64,000 nucleotides of DNA, taken from positions 491,001 to 555,000 of the forward strand of contig JAQGDQ010000072.1 of the NCBI GenBank assembly GCA_030141605.1, given 5' to 3'. This stretch comes from Tubiluchus corallicola (lineage: Eukaryota > Priapulida > Priapulimorpha > Priapulimorphida > Tubiluchidae). Below, piece after piece: positions 44,301 through 62,670 of the stretch. The notes below the pieces were generated by a model. That model worked only from the letters and a program-made list of their open reading frames with translations. It did no database searches and had not been told where the DNA came from. The position numbers and the translations under genes were made by a program. How positions within the stretch are numbered: position 1 is the first letter of the stretch; every line of letters begins with the position of its first letter.

Positions 44301-46772
44301 CCAATCTGCCGCAAAACCGAAGTTGTTTATTTCACCGTAGTGGCTTTTGGTTTCTAAAAAATATATTTTATTCTTCATAATAATATTCGTAAGTATTATT
44401 CTCAATTTCAAAGCACCAAATGTGCATGTTAGACTGGAAAGTTTGCACTCTGAAAGGACATTTGCATCAAGCGAGTTTAAGAATTTCTATGCAAATAACC
44501 ACATACCTTGTACTCGGGTTACACTGCTGCTGTTTTTTCAATATTAATTAACCTCAAAAAGTATGAAAAGTGACTATTAACATTATTATTAAGTGGTGTG
44601 TGCCAAGCTGCAGCTTTAATGCAGTTTATTGTTTTAACAGTAAAGATGAGTATTTTGAACTATGAAATTTGTTTCATACATCAAAATACAGTAACAGCCT
44701 CACATCAATAAAATTCGAAATAAAAATAATTTAAGTAGTGTGAGGAGGTTGTATGACAATTTGGTCATTTACACACTAAGCTTACTTAATAGAAAAAAAT
44801 AATCATAATGTGTGTGCTTCTGTAGAAGAGTATGATAGACCTAACAATATAAGTGAAAAGGGTGTTATAATAGCAATGGCAAAAATAGAAGTGTGACGGC
44901 TATAACATATATATATACATACTCATACTTATGGTAATAATAAAATCATTTTATATTTTAACATAATAAAATTATGTTAAATATAATATATTGGTAATAA
45001 TCTAGCCATAATAACCATGGAAAGATAAACCATAGAGGGAGACAGACTGTATGAATATAGGCCTAAATTAAGTGATTCATTGGCAAGAATAATGCCATAA
45101 TAATATACAAAATTTTTATAACATGAGGAAAGTAAGGCTGAATATGTGGGGGGGAGTATTGATATTGAATAGCAAACCAACGTTAAATAAAGTGAACTCT
45201 AACTGTAACTGTAACTGAGGGGAAGGGAGATTATATCATAAATAATTATAACTAAATCATTGTAAATCAAATAAAAATATAAATAATCATAATATGCACA
45301 TGAAATGAGTTATGAAAGGGAGGGACATTCATTAGCAAAGTGTAATTCTTCAGCAAAATTATTTTTTTCAAAATAGAGATTGCCATTTTCTTTACATCAG
45401 TGTGCGCAGCTAAAGGATGCATCTTTCTGTTGGAGCCTTGCTTTCAGTGATATTATTGATTATGGGGACCAAGTGGACCACTGCGCCAAGTAGACCAATT
45501 GGTCTACTTGGGCTAGCCCAAGTAGACCGCGTTCTACTTGGGCTGCCCAAGTAGGACACTAGAGACAGGTCGCGAATTGAGGCGTTAAGTGTACTGACAC
45601 CGTCCGTTGTGCTTGTTTATGTAATAATAATAATTAAAAACGTTAGTACACGTTGAATAATTTATTATACATCTAATAAAATAAAAGAATTTTATTCTGA
45701 GCTGGTAGAAGCACAGCGAGGAGGTCGAGAGGTTGGACTTAATTAGCTCAGCAAAAATTTTTTTGATGGCTACCTTGCCTTTGAAGCGATCAGTTTATGC
45801 CCACTCATACATACACACAGTGATTGCTATTTCAGTTCAAAATCAATTTTCGTTTTGTTTTGAAAATATCAGTTTGTTCATAGGGCAACATCGCTATAAC
45901 AAACCAATATTTTTCATCCACACTGAGGATTTGGAATTAATGTTAGAAAAATTTATCAGCTGCATTTTTATAAACATGTTTATGCAATTCAAGTAGGAAA
46001 ATATTTGACTGAATTAGCAAAGCACTTTCACAGAATGTAATACAAAATAAAAATAAATATGACTATGGAAACAATAATAAATACGAGCAAAGTAAATAAC
46101 AGGCTAAGCTACAACAATATTACAAAATAACATTTTGGTTGGGACTCAAAAAACTCAAAAAAGTTATTACTAGTAACACAATAAACCAAAACTTGACAAA
46201 AGGTAAAACTTGATAAAAGTTCATAAACACTGGAATATTCTCACTTAATATTTAAGTCTACAGCTAAACAATCCTACATCTAACACCTACATTTATCGCT
46301 AGTGTCCTACTTGGGCTGCCCATGTAGGACACTACTTTTAGCGCATCAAGTGGTCTACTTGGCGCAGTGGTCCACTCGGCTCCCAACATGATTTATGCAA
46401 TGTGAGAGTGCATTAAAAAAGAACCACCTAAACTGCAAACTACCCCAATTAAGGCTAAAATGAATATGTTCAGTTACATTATGAGGAAAATAATGTTACC
46501 TTTTTTCAGGTATATTATTATTAATTGAGCAACTTTTCAAACAAATACTCTGCTGGTTATAAGCTCACAGTATATTCGTATGGCTTCGTAAGATCGTGAT
46601 ATCAATATAGAGGGTACTAAAGTATTTCAAGAAAAACTCTAAATGCTTTCATTTTATAATACTATAGTATTACTACTAGTAAGTCTTTACTTAGTCGGAA
46701 ATAAAATGTTTGAATTTTCCCATTTTTGCAACTCACCATGACTAGGTTTCCATGACACCCACGCTTTGCCAT
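32070..46772 (-). CDS. PAAF1: PAAF1 homologue (proteasomal ATPase-associated factor 1), complete, 9 exons
   Basis: Exons from 5' to 3': 46772-46691, 44353-44250, 43597-43508, 43048-42953, 39422-39272, 38144-37950, 35478-35387, 34839-34724 and 32331-32070. Phases are compatible at every junction and the product is 395 aa, close to the 392 of human PAAF1. In mammals this WD40 protein binds 19S ATPase subunits and limits 26S proteasome assembly. Landmarks: FLAPVTSYSQIH, LDVSSGGLAVSA, RFFPSGVVVLSGGSDMQLKIW, the near-identical VDRGRNVVSVSRDGTARLWD, SEREVGTEGKLLLLA across a splice, ALNTCTFL with GTQDGHLYIYDIR, and the C-terminal LTGSDCDPIYSVC. Exon 1 has least support. Introns carry piggyBac, Harbinger, MITE and tandem-repeat DNA. 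Confidence 0.93.
33502..34448 (+). mobile_element. PIF/Harbinger DNA transposon, internally deleted
   Basis: Terminal inverted repeats of about 41 bp begin GGCTGCCAGGCCATAGAAAC and differ at one base. The flanking TTA at 33499-33501 and 34449-34451 is the trinucleotide target duplication of this superfamily. Sub-terminal CTTCATGC/CTTCACGC motifs are repeated many times at both ends. The only coding part is a transposase N-terminus (33559-33939), so the element is non-autonomous. Confidence 0.92.
33559..33939 (+). pseudogene. truncated Harbinger transposase N-terminus
   Basis: 126 codons; the ATG at 33634 (MESSDEEDF) is the more likely start. Basic region RRRKRKRRRIW, then HFLLRESRGEFQRTFQHLVD, FHNYTRMSYKTYSTLKSLV and PIEAEQKLIITLRW, which is the usual layout before the DDE domain. 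The frame ends exactly where the conserved TLRYL segment would continue, and no DDE domain follows. Confidence 0.85.
34724..34839 (-). CDS. PAAF1: PAAF1 exon 8
   Basis: Acceptor TTTTCTAG, donor GTGTGA, phase 0 in and 2 out. Encodes VFQMQCSDALNTCTFLSP and GTQDGHLYIYDIRKN. The GTGTGA donor was preferred to reading on in frame because the joined text (DIRKNSSPVAHWAEL) then aligns with human PAAF1. Confidence 0.9.
34840..35386 (-). other. PAAF1 intron 7
   Basis: About 0.55 kb of AT-rich intron; overlapping frames of 67-80 codons on the plus strand are shadows. Confidence 0.7.
35387..35478 (-). CDS. PAAF1: PAAF1 exon 7
   Basis: Acceptor TTTGCAG, donor GTTAGC. EREVGTEGKLLLLACENGC and GVHSRKK match the middle of human PAAF1 closely. 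Confidence 0.92.
35479..37949 (-). other. PAAF1 intron 6
   Basis: 2.5 kb. Holds a 177-bp MITE (35582-35758) and, at its 5' end, a 91-bp tandem array reaching the splice donor (37145-37957). Between them is plain AT-rich sequence. Confidence 0.7.
35582..35758. mobile_element. 177-bp TA-flanked MITE, pogo/Tigger-like
   Basis: Perfect terminal inverted repeat CAGTCAAACC / GGTTTGACTG with TA at 35580-35581 and 35759-35760. The next bases (TCTTTATAACGC / GGCATTATATAACAA) pair imperfectly. Confidence 0.88.
37145..37957. repeat. nine-copy 91-bp tandem array abutting a PAAF1 splice donor
   Basis: Units start at 37145, 37236, 37327, 37418, 37509, 37600, 37691, 37782 and 37873: a constant 91-bp step. 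On the minus strand every unit contains CTAGTAAGT, a consensus 5' splice site, and in most units a TTTTAACAG acceptor-like stretch 13 bases before it. The last unit ends in the real donor of PAAF1 exon 6. Units differ by a few substitutions; higher-order pairing is visible, since alternate units share TTATAAAACTG and TACACATATTTTG variants. Confidence 0.95.
37950..38144 (-). CDS. PAAF1: PAAF1 exon 6
   Basis: Acceptor ATTTCTAG, donor GTAAGT, enters with two bases and leaves with one. VDRGRNVVSVSRDGTARLWD is almost identical to the human WD repeat, then INSCAISCSDVGVNLGVPDE. Confidence 0.95.
38145..39271 (-). other. PAAF1 intron 5
   Basis: 1.1 kb. A stretch at about 38437-38520 has a weak tRNA-like layout (TAGTGGTGAGCTG and GTCGGACCTGGTCC) and could be a degraded tRNA-derived SINE. 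The rest shows nothing. Confidence 0.5.
39272..39422 (-). CDS. PAAF1: PAAF1 exon 5
   Basis: Acceptor TTATTTAG, donor GTATGG. RELTGHLGDVTVCRFFPSG then SGGSDMQLKIWSAETGQCP: a complete WD repeat. Confidence 0.94.
40157..40217. repeat. ~60-bp dispersed repeat (copy 1)
   Basis: Shares TTAACCTTTGACCT, CAGCAAC and a GCTTA end with 44140-44200 in PAAF1 intron 1, same orientation. Family unknown. Confidence 0.7.
40590..42490 (-). pseudogene. piggyBac transposase pseudogene
   Basis: Minus-strand remnants in order from right to left: an acidic N-end (LLKSDKDSGSEDE, near 42430); QRNWTNDDI and NFFVEMSKLYSYQEGETQ with FKEELFGVLGILL (about 42020-41780); the core GLGGSVALDLL and VYFDNFFTSLALIEKL (about 41420-41310); and a Cys-rich C-terminus CALCDIKVKFKCEKCQ with CFERFH (40690-40604). 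These are hallmarks of piggyBac DDE transposases and their terminal zinc site. Several stops and frameshifts inactivate it. Terminal repeats and TTAA sites were not located. Confidence 0.88.
42045..42335 (-). mobile_element. 291-bp insertion with 10-bp target duplication inside piggyBac
   Basis: CATTTGATAT occurs at 42035-42044 and 42336-42345, on either side of the insert. The left edge is a TTTATTTATTTA-rich tail, meaning an A-rich 3' tail on the minus strand; this fits a SINE or truncated LINE moved by target-primed reverse transcription. No coding sequence was recognised. Confidence 0.7.
42953..43048 (-). CDS. PAAF1: PAAF1 exon 4
   Basis: Acceptor CTTACAG, donor GTAAAA, 32 codons in phase 0: VRSLDVSSGGLAVSACSENK then LLIWETSTGELR, a WD repeat. 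Confidence 0.93.
43049..43507 (-). other. PAAF1 intron 3
   Basis: 0.46 kb AT-rich; no feature recognised. Confidence 0.7.
43508..43597 (-). CDS. PAAF1: PAAF1 exon 3
   Basis: Acceptor TTTTACAG, donor GTAAGT, 30 codons, phase 0: KSITVGFETSD then TFLAPVTSYSQIHNKS. FLAP..T.(Y/F)S.IH is conserved in PAAF1. Confidence 0.92.
43598..44249 (-). other. PAAF1 intron 2
   Basis: 0.65 kb. Includes the second ~60-bp dispersed repeat (44140-44200). No other feature. Confidence 0.7.
44140..44200. repeat. ~60-bp dispersed repeat (copy 2)
   Basis: Direct copy of 40157-40217 with several substitutions. Confidence 0.7.
44250..44353 (-). CDS. PAAF1: PAAF1 exon 2
   Basis: Acceptor TTTTTTAG, donor GTAAAT; enters with two bases. 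TKSHYGEINNFGFAADWLP then VSGKFACSSITK. It corresponds to the SLYG... part of human PAAF1 with moderate similarity. Confidence 0.85.
44354..46690 (-). other. PAAF1 intron 1
   Basis: 2.3 kb with a 921-bp inverted-repeat element (45464-46384). The remainder is AT-rich. Confidence 0.65.
45464..46384. mobile_element. inverted-repeat / foldback element with nested palindromes
   Basis: The ends GGGGACCAAGTGGACCACTG and the complement of CAGTGGTCCACTCGGCTCCC pair with few mismatches and continue through GCGCCAAGTAGACC. Inside each end lie shorter palindromes: a perfect 24-bp one at 45487-45510 and CTACTTGGGCTGCCCAAGTAG-like stem-loops near 45533 and 46308. No transposase is present. The target duplication is unclear. 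Confidence 0.8.
46691..46772 (-). CDS. PAAF1: PAAF1 exon 1 (putative)
   Basis: MAKRGCHGNLVMVSCKNGK then IQTFYFRL, 27 codons plus one base, donor GTAAAG. The nearer GTGAGT at 46736-46731 leaves the wrong phase for exon 2. The GTAAAG donor gives the right phase and retains VSC...GK, which parallels LSC..PGK in human PAAF1. An acceptor-like TTTTTAG lies eight bases before the ATG. Confidence 0.65.
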
Positions 46773-49224
46773 TTTCCTCCCTAAAAATGAAACAATGTTA
46801 TTTTTGTGAAAGCTAAACGGACTAACAAGCGTAAGTTTTACATGAAATTATTATTTTTATGTGTATCACGCTATCAACTTACCACAACACATCGTCCCAA
46901 TCACATTGAAGTGCAAAACGTGCGTTTACTGGAAGTGTTGTCATGTTTTACCTCACTTTAATGTAGAAATGCGATATGAAATTTATTTTTTGTGTTTTTT
47001 GGCAGGAATGCACGATTTAGCAAAAATTACAAAGCATTCTTACATTACTTATTCCAGCCTGCCTTTGATGTTTCTTGGTGTATCTTAAAGTGTTTTTTTT
47101 TATTTTAGTGCGTGAAACATCACTTATAATCTTCTGTACGTTATCTTCATCGTGCTTGTGCCATTATTTTGTTCGGTAGAAATTTACATGGTAAATTTGT
47201 AATCCATTTGCATCCCGTTGTGTAGTTTTTACGCGTAAATGTGATGGCACGTATTTTAATCAGCCTTAACATAATCTCGTAACGATGTTGTTCAATTTCT
47301 ATTATGCAAATCACCCTTGGCCTCACAGTGTTCTTCGTGGTCATGAGTCCAAGTTATTTGTGCAACCAGCTACAACCAACATCAGATCACACTTTGGGCA
47401 TCCTGTAGTTCAACCATGGAATCATCTTTCATCATCAACCACCAGTGCTTCATCAGTTGACAGTTTCAAGGGGCATATAAGAGAAGACCGTTTATAAATA
47501 GTTACCATCTAGGTCCTTATTTCTTTGGATAAGGTATTCTTGGCCACTCCGGAGAACTAAGAAGTGGCTACAGTAGAAATACTGAAAAAGTGAAAAGATG
47601 GGCACATGTCCAGAGAAATAGAATTCGTGTAATAGCTTAACGTTAAGTAGCAACATGTCCAAAGTATAATTTTGACATTTTTACTGGCGCTTTTACTCTG
47701 GTAGTAAGTACTAATGACTGATAAGTTCTTCGACACTGTTTGTGTTAATATCGAAAGACTTCTGGCAAAAGTTGCAACTATGGAATTAAGAGGTTTTGTT
47801 GCATTCTTAAATAAGACCATTTTTGTTTGGAAGGGTACAGAGTGTTACTCTGGATTGAGCCTGTTCTGAACCTGCTGATGTAATTTATGGAGATGTGCAA
47901 GCTGCAAATGACAGTGTCACTATTATTTTTGATATTCACCATTAGCTTGTTGAATTTTTCGTATCTTTGTAGAGATTAAGAACAAACACGTATAGAGATT
48001 AGGATATCATTAGGAAAGAACAGAAAACGAAATCCTGGCGGCATATTTTTTCAGTGCTTGGGTGCAATACATGTCTCCCCCTTCCATTTGCGACATTCAC
48101 TTTAGATTAAAAGTGTAGGTTGAATTTACGTAGTAGGAAGCTTCAAGTACTACAAAGAACAGATGTACTAGAAATAGTGAACTATAATGAAATGATTACT
48201 TATTAAAGTATTTAGGATTTGGCAAGTAACATACAAAAACTCAAAATCACATTGGAGATCAAAATCCCAAAATTACTTAATTACATTTGCACAATATTTC
48301 AATTTGCGTATTGCATAACTCGTAATTGCACAAGGAATTTATATTAAAATATTAGATTAAAGTGGACATGTACAGGAAAGCAAGGAAACAATAAAAAAAG
48401 TTTAAATGTAGTCAAATTTTGAGAATGAGGTTGAGTAGGGCTACGCAACAGTTATATTTCTGAATACAGTATGGCCCATGACCATATTCGTACGTTTCAC
48501 CATATTCGGGAATCTCATGTCCCTCTATGTACAACAGCATGCCTGTAATACAAAGTAAATTTAACTAAATTAATATTAATGTCGTACAAATAAGGGTGGC
48601 TGCTGGGTGATCTCTTGGTCTTTCACTCCCCGTCTCAATGTAGTGTTTAGCATCTTAAAGAAACATTGTATGTTATTATATATGTAAATTTAAATGAGAA
48701 TTAAAACTTTTATCTAATCTAATACAAGCATTCCCCAATAATGTGATCAAATGGCCGTGAACCACACTAGCATGTAGTTAGTATTATAGATTTAAGTATT
48801 TCACAAAAGCGTGTGTAACGATCATCGACTGTACCATGTGGAGATCAAGAACAAAGTCAGAACATAGGGCCAATTAAGGAGGCCATGTAGCAATTAGAAT
48901 GATTACTAATATCATTGTATTATACAAAAAACAAGAAGCAAAATATTCGCATGACACGTATTTTTCGCTGCAATACGCAGGTTGTTATGTTTCCAATTTC
49001 GTACCAGTTCAGTTCCAGTCTGTTTACTTTTTAAAGGTATAAAAATTTATCTACCATTTAATCTTTAAAAAAATGTAAAAACATCATTATTATTAACATT
49101 ATTAATTTATTTTTTATGTATTGCTAATATTTTCCTGCCAATACCAACTGTGACCTATAAGCCATCTTCCCCTCATCCTTTTGCTTAACTTTGCAAAACT
49201 GTAATTAATCTTGTTCATTTTTAG
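46773..49224. other. divergent intergenic region, PAAF1 / NACA
   Basis: 2.45 kb containing both promoters and a LINE tail (about 47300-47500). Nothing else is recognisable. Confidence 0.6.
47300..47500 (+). mobile_element. LINE C-terminal fragment
   Basis: Encodes ATTNIRSHFGHPVVQPWNHL and then SSVDSFKGHIRED. The R..F...V...WN.LP...V.A.S...FK layout is the usual C-end of LINE reverse-transcriptase proteins. There is no start and the 5' part is missing. Confidence 0.75.
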
Positions 49225-57028
<7,804 letters not shown>

Positions 57029-57272
57029 GGGTGAACTGAACAGATGATCTGGTTCGTGAATAACATCTTCAGTGTTTTCATATTAACTCCGCGGAGGCAT
57101 TTGCCTTTTTTTATATATGAACCGTCATAACTTCATACTTGAAAATTAGTATCCACACTGTAGACTAAAAAACATCCATTTGTTTGTGTTTGTTCGTTTG
57201 CTTGGATACGGCTGTTGAACCTCATTTACAGCATTTGTTTACATCTTAGCTTTTCTATTGTAATACAAGTTG

Positions 57273-57278
57273 AATAAA
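57273..57278 (+). terminator. NACA poly(A) signal
   Basis: AATAAA 245 bases after the stop, followed by T-rich sequence. Confidence 0.6.
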
Positions 57279-57555
57279 AATTTATTGAGATGCAGTAAAT
57301 TATGCATAATTCGGTACTGCAGTAGTAACACATAATGAAGTTTGTAAAAAACATTGCTGTCAAGGTGATATTCCAGAATTTTATGTAAGCTTACATAATA
57401 TTATTGCAAGCAGAAATTAGATGCCTGAATGTAAAGCTTATTGATGAACCATCTGTGTGCTATGAGTAACATCTACTAACGTATTCAAACAGCACATCCC
57501 AGTAATGATTCCGTGTACCAAGTGTCAGTGGCTGCCACAAGGTACATATGCAGTA

Positions 57556-57927
57556 CAGTGTTCCCTCACTTATCACGCGTGTTCCGTTCCAGGCCCACCC
57601 GCGATAAGTGAATTTCTGCGAAGTAGGGACGCTATACTTATTTCAGTAGTTATACATTATTTTAAGTCTATAAGTCTCCATCAATCAACCAATCGTATAT
57701 TGCGTACAATCTTACGTCGGCAAGTAGCATTTCAAGCGGGTGCAAGTACTACATTTCGTTTTTGGTGTGTATTCATCCGCCGAATAAATACACTATTTAC
57801 TGCAAATTTATACATTACTGTACAATGTGTACTACGCATGTGCAAAAATACTTTAGACGGAGTACCGCAAAACCTGCGAAACAGCGAGTCCGTGGTAAAC
57901 GAACCACGAAGTAGCGAGGGAACACTG
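57556..57927. mobile_element. TA-flanked pogo/Tigger-like MITE
   Basis: Ends CAGTGTTCCCTCACTTATC and the complement of AGCGAGGGAACACTG, flanked by TA at 57554-57555 and 57928-57929. CAGTGTTCCCTCGCT termini are typical of Tigger/pogo-derived elements in many animals. The 145-codon frame across it is not a gene. Confidence 0.9.
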
Positions 57928-58637
57928 TACTTTAACAATTAACAGAGCAACAGATATAACTGATGTTCAGCGCAGTTTCCTCCAAATACGTATCTATTTC
58001 AGATATTTTGTTGGTCTCTAATATCCCGAGTTATGTAAAGTTTGCCGACTAATTGTTTAAGCATTTGAATTGATACTATTAAGGGCAAATGTTATGGAGC
58101 TGCCAATTTGTTATTTTTTTGTGAAAATGGTTTTGATAACAGAACTTCATTTGCTGATTGTTCTTAATGTGATTGCTTAAAACTTATGCTGTCAGTAATA
58201 CTAAATCAGTTTCTAATGGTTTATCTAGCTGTAACGTCTGTTAGGTAACATTTTTTGTTTTTGTACAATATAATCCGATTTTTATTTTGAGTGAATTAGG
58301 TTTTTGTCACAGTACCTTGACTTGACTGCATAATTTGTCCTTTTAAGTGAAATAGTACCAAGATTGTTGTATGATAAGAAGTGATCAATAACAGTTTGTT
58401 TTACAGATTCCTGTGCTTTTGTTTGATTAGCAAAGAATAAACAGGAATATGATTAACATGAATGATTTGCACCACAATTCTTTCAAGCGAAAAAACTGCA
58501 AACTTGACACCTTGCACCACCCCTGAGTCATATTTTGATGAGTCATCAAGACAGTCCTTATCAGGATTTGGGTTTTCTCTATTATCAATTTCTCATACCT
58601 TTCTAGGCCTTCAATAAATCCAATGTTGAGTATTCAT

Positions 58638-58850
58638 AGTAATGACCGTCACATCAAATTGCATGCATAAGTCATGTACCCAGAAAGAGAAATCTTGTTG
58701 CTTATTTTTTTATAGTAGGATGGCATTCCTACTTTTCTAGTAATGACCATCATGTCAAACTGTTAGCATAAGTCATCTGCACAGACAAAGAAATCTTGCT
58801 GCTTATTTTTTGATTTTGTTATAGTAGGTTGGCATTCCTAGTTTCCTGGT
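58638..58850. repeat. two-unit tandem duplication (~103 bp)
   Basis: AGTAATGACC...GGCATTCCTA is repeated at 58638 and about 58739; the second unit has a short extra TTTTGTTATAG stretch. Confidence 0.8.
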
Positions 58851-58949
58851 TTTCAACTGCAAAAATACTAAAACTCTCCCAAATCAAGTCATGAATATAC
58901 TGCCAAAATTTGTTTATTAAAGCTTTCATGGTTTAACAGTGTTTAACAG

Positions 58950-61240
58950 GCAAAAAATTACGGAAAAATCGATGTAATACAAAGCAATGGAGGAGCAACC
59001 TATTTTAAAGTATTCCTTGTGAATTTAGTGTGCAACTCTTAAAATTATTGGAAAGGGGTGTTTTAGAATGCTGAATACAGCATGAACTTAGTTATTCTGT
59101 GCAGATGGTTCTATTTGACGAGACGGGCGATTTATAGAGTTTTCTGGGGATCTAAAATGGGGCACATCGTCACAATTATTAAGCTAAAACCCTAAATTAT
59201 TGCAGGAGCATGGTTTTTGCTACGCTGAGTGCAAATCTATTTTTGGTTTTAATAAACGAAAAGGCCTAATTAAGACGTTCTTAATAGTTCTGAATACGAA
59301 TTCGACATTTGAATTTTAGAGGAAATAATGCCAGACAGTCATTTTGTATTTATGCCTCCAATATTTATGGCAAATGCTTCCCCTTGTTAATTATCAATAT
59401 AAAACATTTACTACATAAAATAAAATACGCATATATATTATAAATAGATAAACAATAAAATTGCAACAGAAGTTTTTATTAATTTGTATTTGCATAAACC
59501 ACAGTAATTAATAGTACGCTGTTACAGTTAGGCATCTTTTCTACTTTGCAAATTGTTAAGTATGGTTTCTTTTGTCTCTCGTGGGATCTTTGTGCTAAAG
59601 TTTTTTATTGAAAGTTACGGACTGTGATACCCTCAGTCCAAAAAATTGCATATACAATTTTAGGGTATTCCTTTTGACATTTAATGCATAAATGTGAAAA
59701 TTACTGGAATGGAGTGTTTTAGAATGCCGAATACAAACAAACTTTTTCTGTAAAGATGGATCTATTTACCCAGATAGGCCAGTTAAGCTTTAATCCTAAA
59801 TATTGAAGAAAGGGTTTTTTGTCATGCTGAATGCAAGTCTACTTTTGGTTTTGCTGAACAAAAGAACTTACTTACCCGCATACGTGATTTCAGGGTTTTT
59901 CAAGGATCCATAGATCTCACATGTCATGACAGTGCAAATTGGTAGTAAAACATTTTTAAGCGCTGAATACAAATCTAATATTGTTATTTTTGAGGAAAAA
60001 ATTGCCTAAACAAATTTGCAGACCAGTCTACAGGTCAAGGTCCTAAAATCCAACTTCACTTACCAGTTGAAGTCAAATTAGCAATTTTTATCTCTGGGTA
60101 CTTATGATAGCTTTTTGATATCTGTCTGTTTGTCATGGTTCACGATTGCATGCTGTTGGTTACGTTATCTACGTATAGAGCGTCCCAATAAAATTAAAAT
60201 AAGATGATGATATGTGACGTTGGAATGCTAACCATCTGTCTGTCTATTGAAAAAGGGAAATAATTAGTAGGATTATTCTGTTATTATGTTTAAATTTTGT
60301 AGTTTAGGAAGTCAAAGTGCACATATTGACAAAGTCATCTTCATTGCTTCTTTTAGTAGTAAGATAGACAAACAATCACCGAGTCTGAACAAAAAGGCTA
60401 GAATTCTAAGACTGAGATACCCAACACAACCAATCAGTTTTTATGTAATACAGCTTATTACAATATATAATATGATTCAGTTGACCTACTTAATTTTTAA
60501 AATGCTGCTGATTTTTAGTAAGTTGTTTGGAAAAAATGATACCCACTTTTTCGGACTATAGAACAAAGCGAACCCACTTCAACAAACAAGAAAAATATCG
60601 ATTTTGGGACTGAAATGAAATAAATATTCATTTTGTGAAGTTGGCTTGTATTGCCACAAGCTGGCTGCAGGGGTGTTTATAAAACATTTTTAAATATCAG
60701 TGTCGGGTTAAAACCATTATCGACCAACTATGGCCATTCTTTCAGTAAAACCAATAGTAGATTTGTATTCAGCCTTACAAAAACCTCCTGCATAGCTTAT
60801 GGTTTTGTGCTTAATATTACAATGTGATCCATTTTGGGTCACCAGACAATCCCATAAAATTACTCGTCTGAGCAAATAGATCCATCTGCACAAAAAACTC
60901 CGCACACACACACACACTGTATCTGTATTCAGCATTACGAAATATCCCATTCGGGTTATTTTCAGATTTCTGCAGTTAATATTATAGCATGCCCTACTTT
61001 CAAGGAACCGAAAAAAACTAAAACGGGTTGTCCGGTAACAGAATCCGTTTGTACAAAAAAAACTAATACCAGATATGCAGTCAACGCCGTAAAATAGCCA
61101 TTTTCTCTTAATTTTCAGGTTTATATAGTCAACAGTGCGGCATATCCCTGACCCGGAATTCCCTAAAACTTTTGTTTTCATTAGAAAAAATGGCACTACT
61201 TTTTTCACACTCCACAGGAAAATGAATCCATTTAAACAAA
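58950..61240. repeat. related repeats, two direct and one inverted copy
   Basis: Units near 58978-59340 and 59640-60010 share GTTTTAGAATGC(T/C)GAATACA and AGATGG(T/A)TCTATTT. The reverse complement is near 60730-61240, where (AC)n lies at 60904-60917. Shorter GCTGAATACAAATCTA sub-repeats occur inside. Element type is unknown. Confidence 0.65.
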
Positions 61241-61774
61241 AAAATCAACTTTAGCATGAAAATCTCATGGGATGACATAAGGGCCCAAACTTTGGCTTTG
61301 AAAACTACAGCTATGTAAACAATGCTTAGTAACTAAGCGAACAAGGTATACAATGCATGTAATATATGATGCAATGAATGATAATAAATATAACAATTAC
61401 GTACTACATTTATTCAGAATTAGATGAATAAATTCAGGAAAAATGTAAGAATGTTAATTGATAGCTGCACCTTTATCTGACAAAATTTTGTGACATGAGA
61501 TCAACACAATCTAAGTAAATAACAAATTGAGCCACCTTCTTATCGAAATGCCATTCTTTCCTGAGATTATAAAGAACATAAATAAAAACAATACAAATAT
61601 TCTAATCACCGTCAGACTGAATCATCGTAACAAACCATCAAACCGTTCACATTTACTCACAAGAAGTGACTTATAAGATAATTTAACTTGACAGATTAGA
61701 ATATTGCGATCATTTTTATTCACGATTATGTTTCCCATATGATAATGTTCAATAGTAAAATGTCACAATTTCGG

Positions 61775-62085
61775 CACTTTTAGCTCTATCGCAACTAAAG
61801 ATGAGAAAAAAATCCTCCACGTGATTAATGCTAGGTAATCCAAGGACAGTTTATTTACTAAAGGCAACAGTATGTACATAAACTTCCTTGGTAACAAAAG
61901 ATGAAGAGGCTACAAAATTTAAGCAATTTGGACACTTTTAGCTCTATTGCAGCTAAAATTGAGAAAAAGATCCTCCAAGTTACAAAGTTACTATAGCTGC
62001 TTATTAATTACTAGTACTAAAGGCAACTATACATTGATAAACTTCCTTAGTAACAAAAGATCAAGTAGTTACAACATTTAATTAT
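61775..62085. repeat. two-unit tandem duplication (~158 bp)
   Basis: CACTTTTAGCTCTAT at 61775 recurs at 61933, and both units continue through GATCCTCC/AATCCTCC and AAACTTCCTTRGTAACAAAA. Confidence 0.8.
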
Positions 62086-62670
62086 TTACCACAGGCACAG
62101 CAAGCGAAACTAGCAGGAAAAAAATGAAAACAAACGTGTATGTTTTTCCTAACATCAGAAACAATGTCATTATGTTATTAAAATTTTTTTCTGAGGATTG
62201 AAAAAATAAAAAACCAATTTTTTGTCGTCATAAAACTATATGCTATTAGGGGCACTGCTGCTGTGCAGTGTGCAGTTGCTTGCAAGGTCTGCAAGATGCT
62301 GTCACTAAGCAGCAGGTTTGTCTTTGTCTTTTCACAGCAAGCTTCACATTTTAAACAGCACCACCTACTAGAAACATCCAATAACGGGAAGCACTAATAT
62401 ACACATAAAGTTATGTATAACGTGCTTACAACATACTATAAGATAGATTCTATACATGACTAGCTAAAACATAAATTAATTTCCAATAATGTAATAAAAT
62501 TTCATGTACTACACAGCAAACATTGAATGTTCAAGTACACATGAAGTTACTAGCAAGTTTTCATAAATGTCAAGAATACAGTTTCAATTAATGATAACAA
62601 GGGAATAATCTTAATGACAAGGATGGAACAGATACAATAAATTAAAAACCCCATAATGAAGAAAAAGAAA

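Noticed and set aside
44400-44540. Micro-exon of PAAF1 near 44510 (acceptor AACAG, donor GTATGT on the minus strand)
   Set aside because: All acceptor choices give the wrong phase for exon 2, while extending exon 1 to its GTAAAG donor gives the right phase without it.
57505-57942. 145-codon plus-strand frame
   Set aside because: It is almost entirely the pogo-like MITE with TA-flanked inverted ends.
60717-61208. 163-codon minus-strand frame
   Set aside because: Lies in an inverted copy of a local repeat and includes an (AC)n translated as VCVCV; no homology or splice context.
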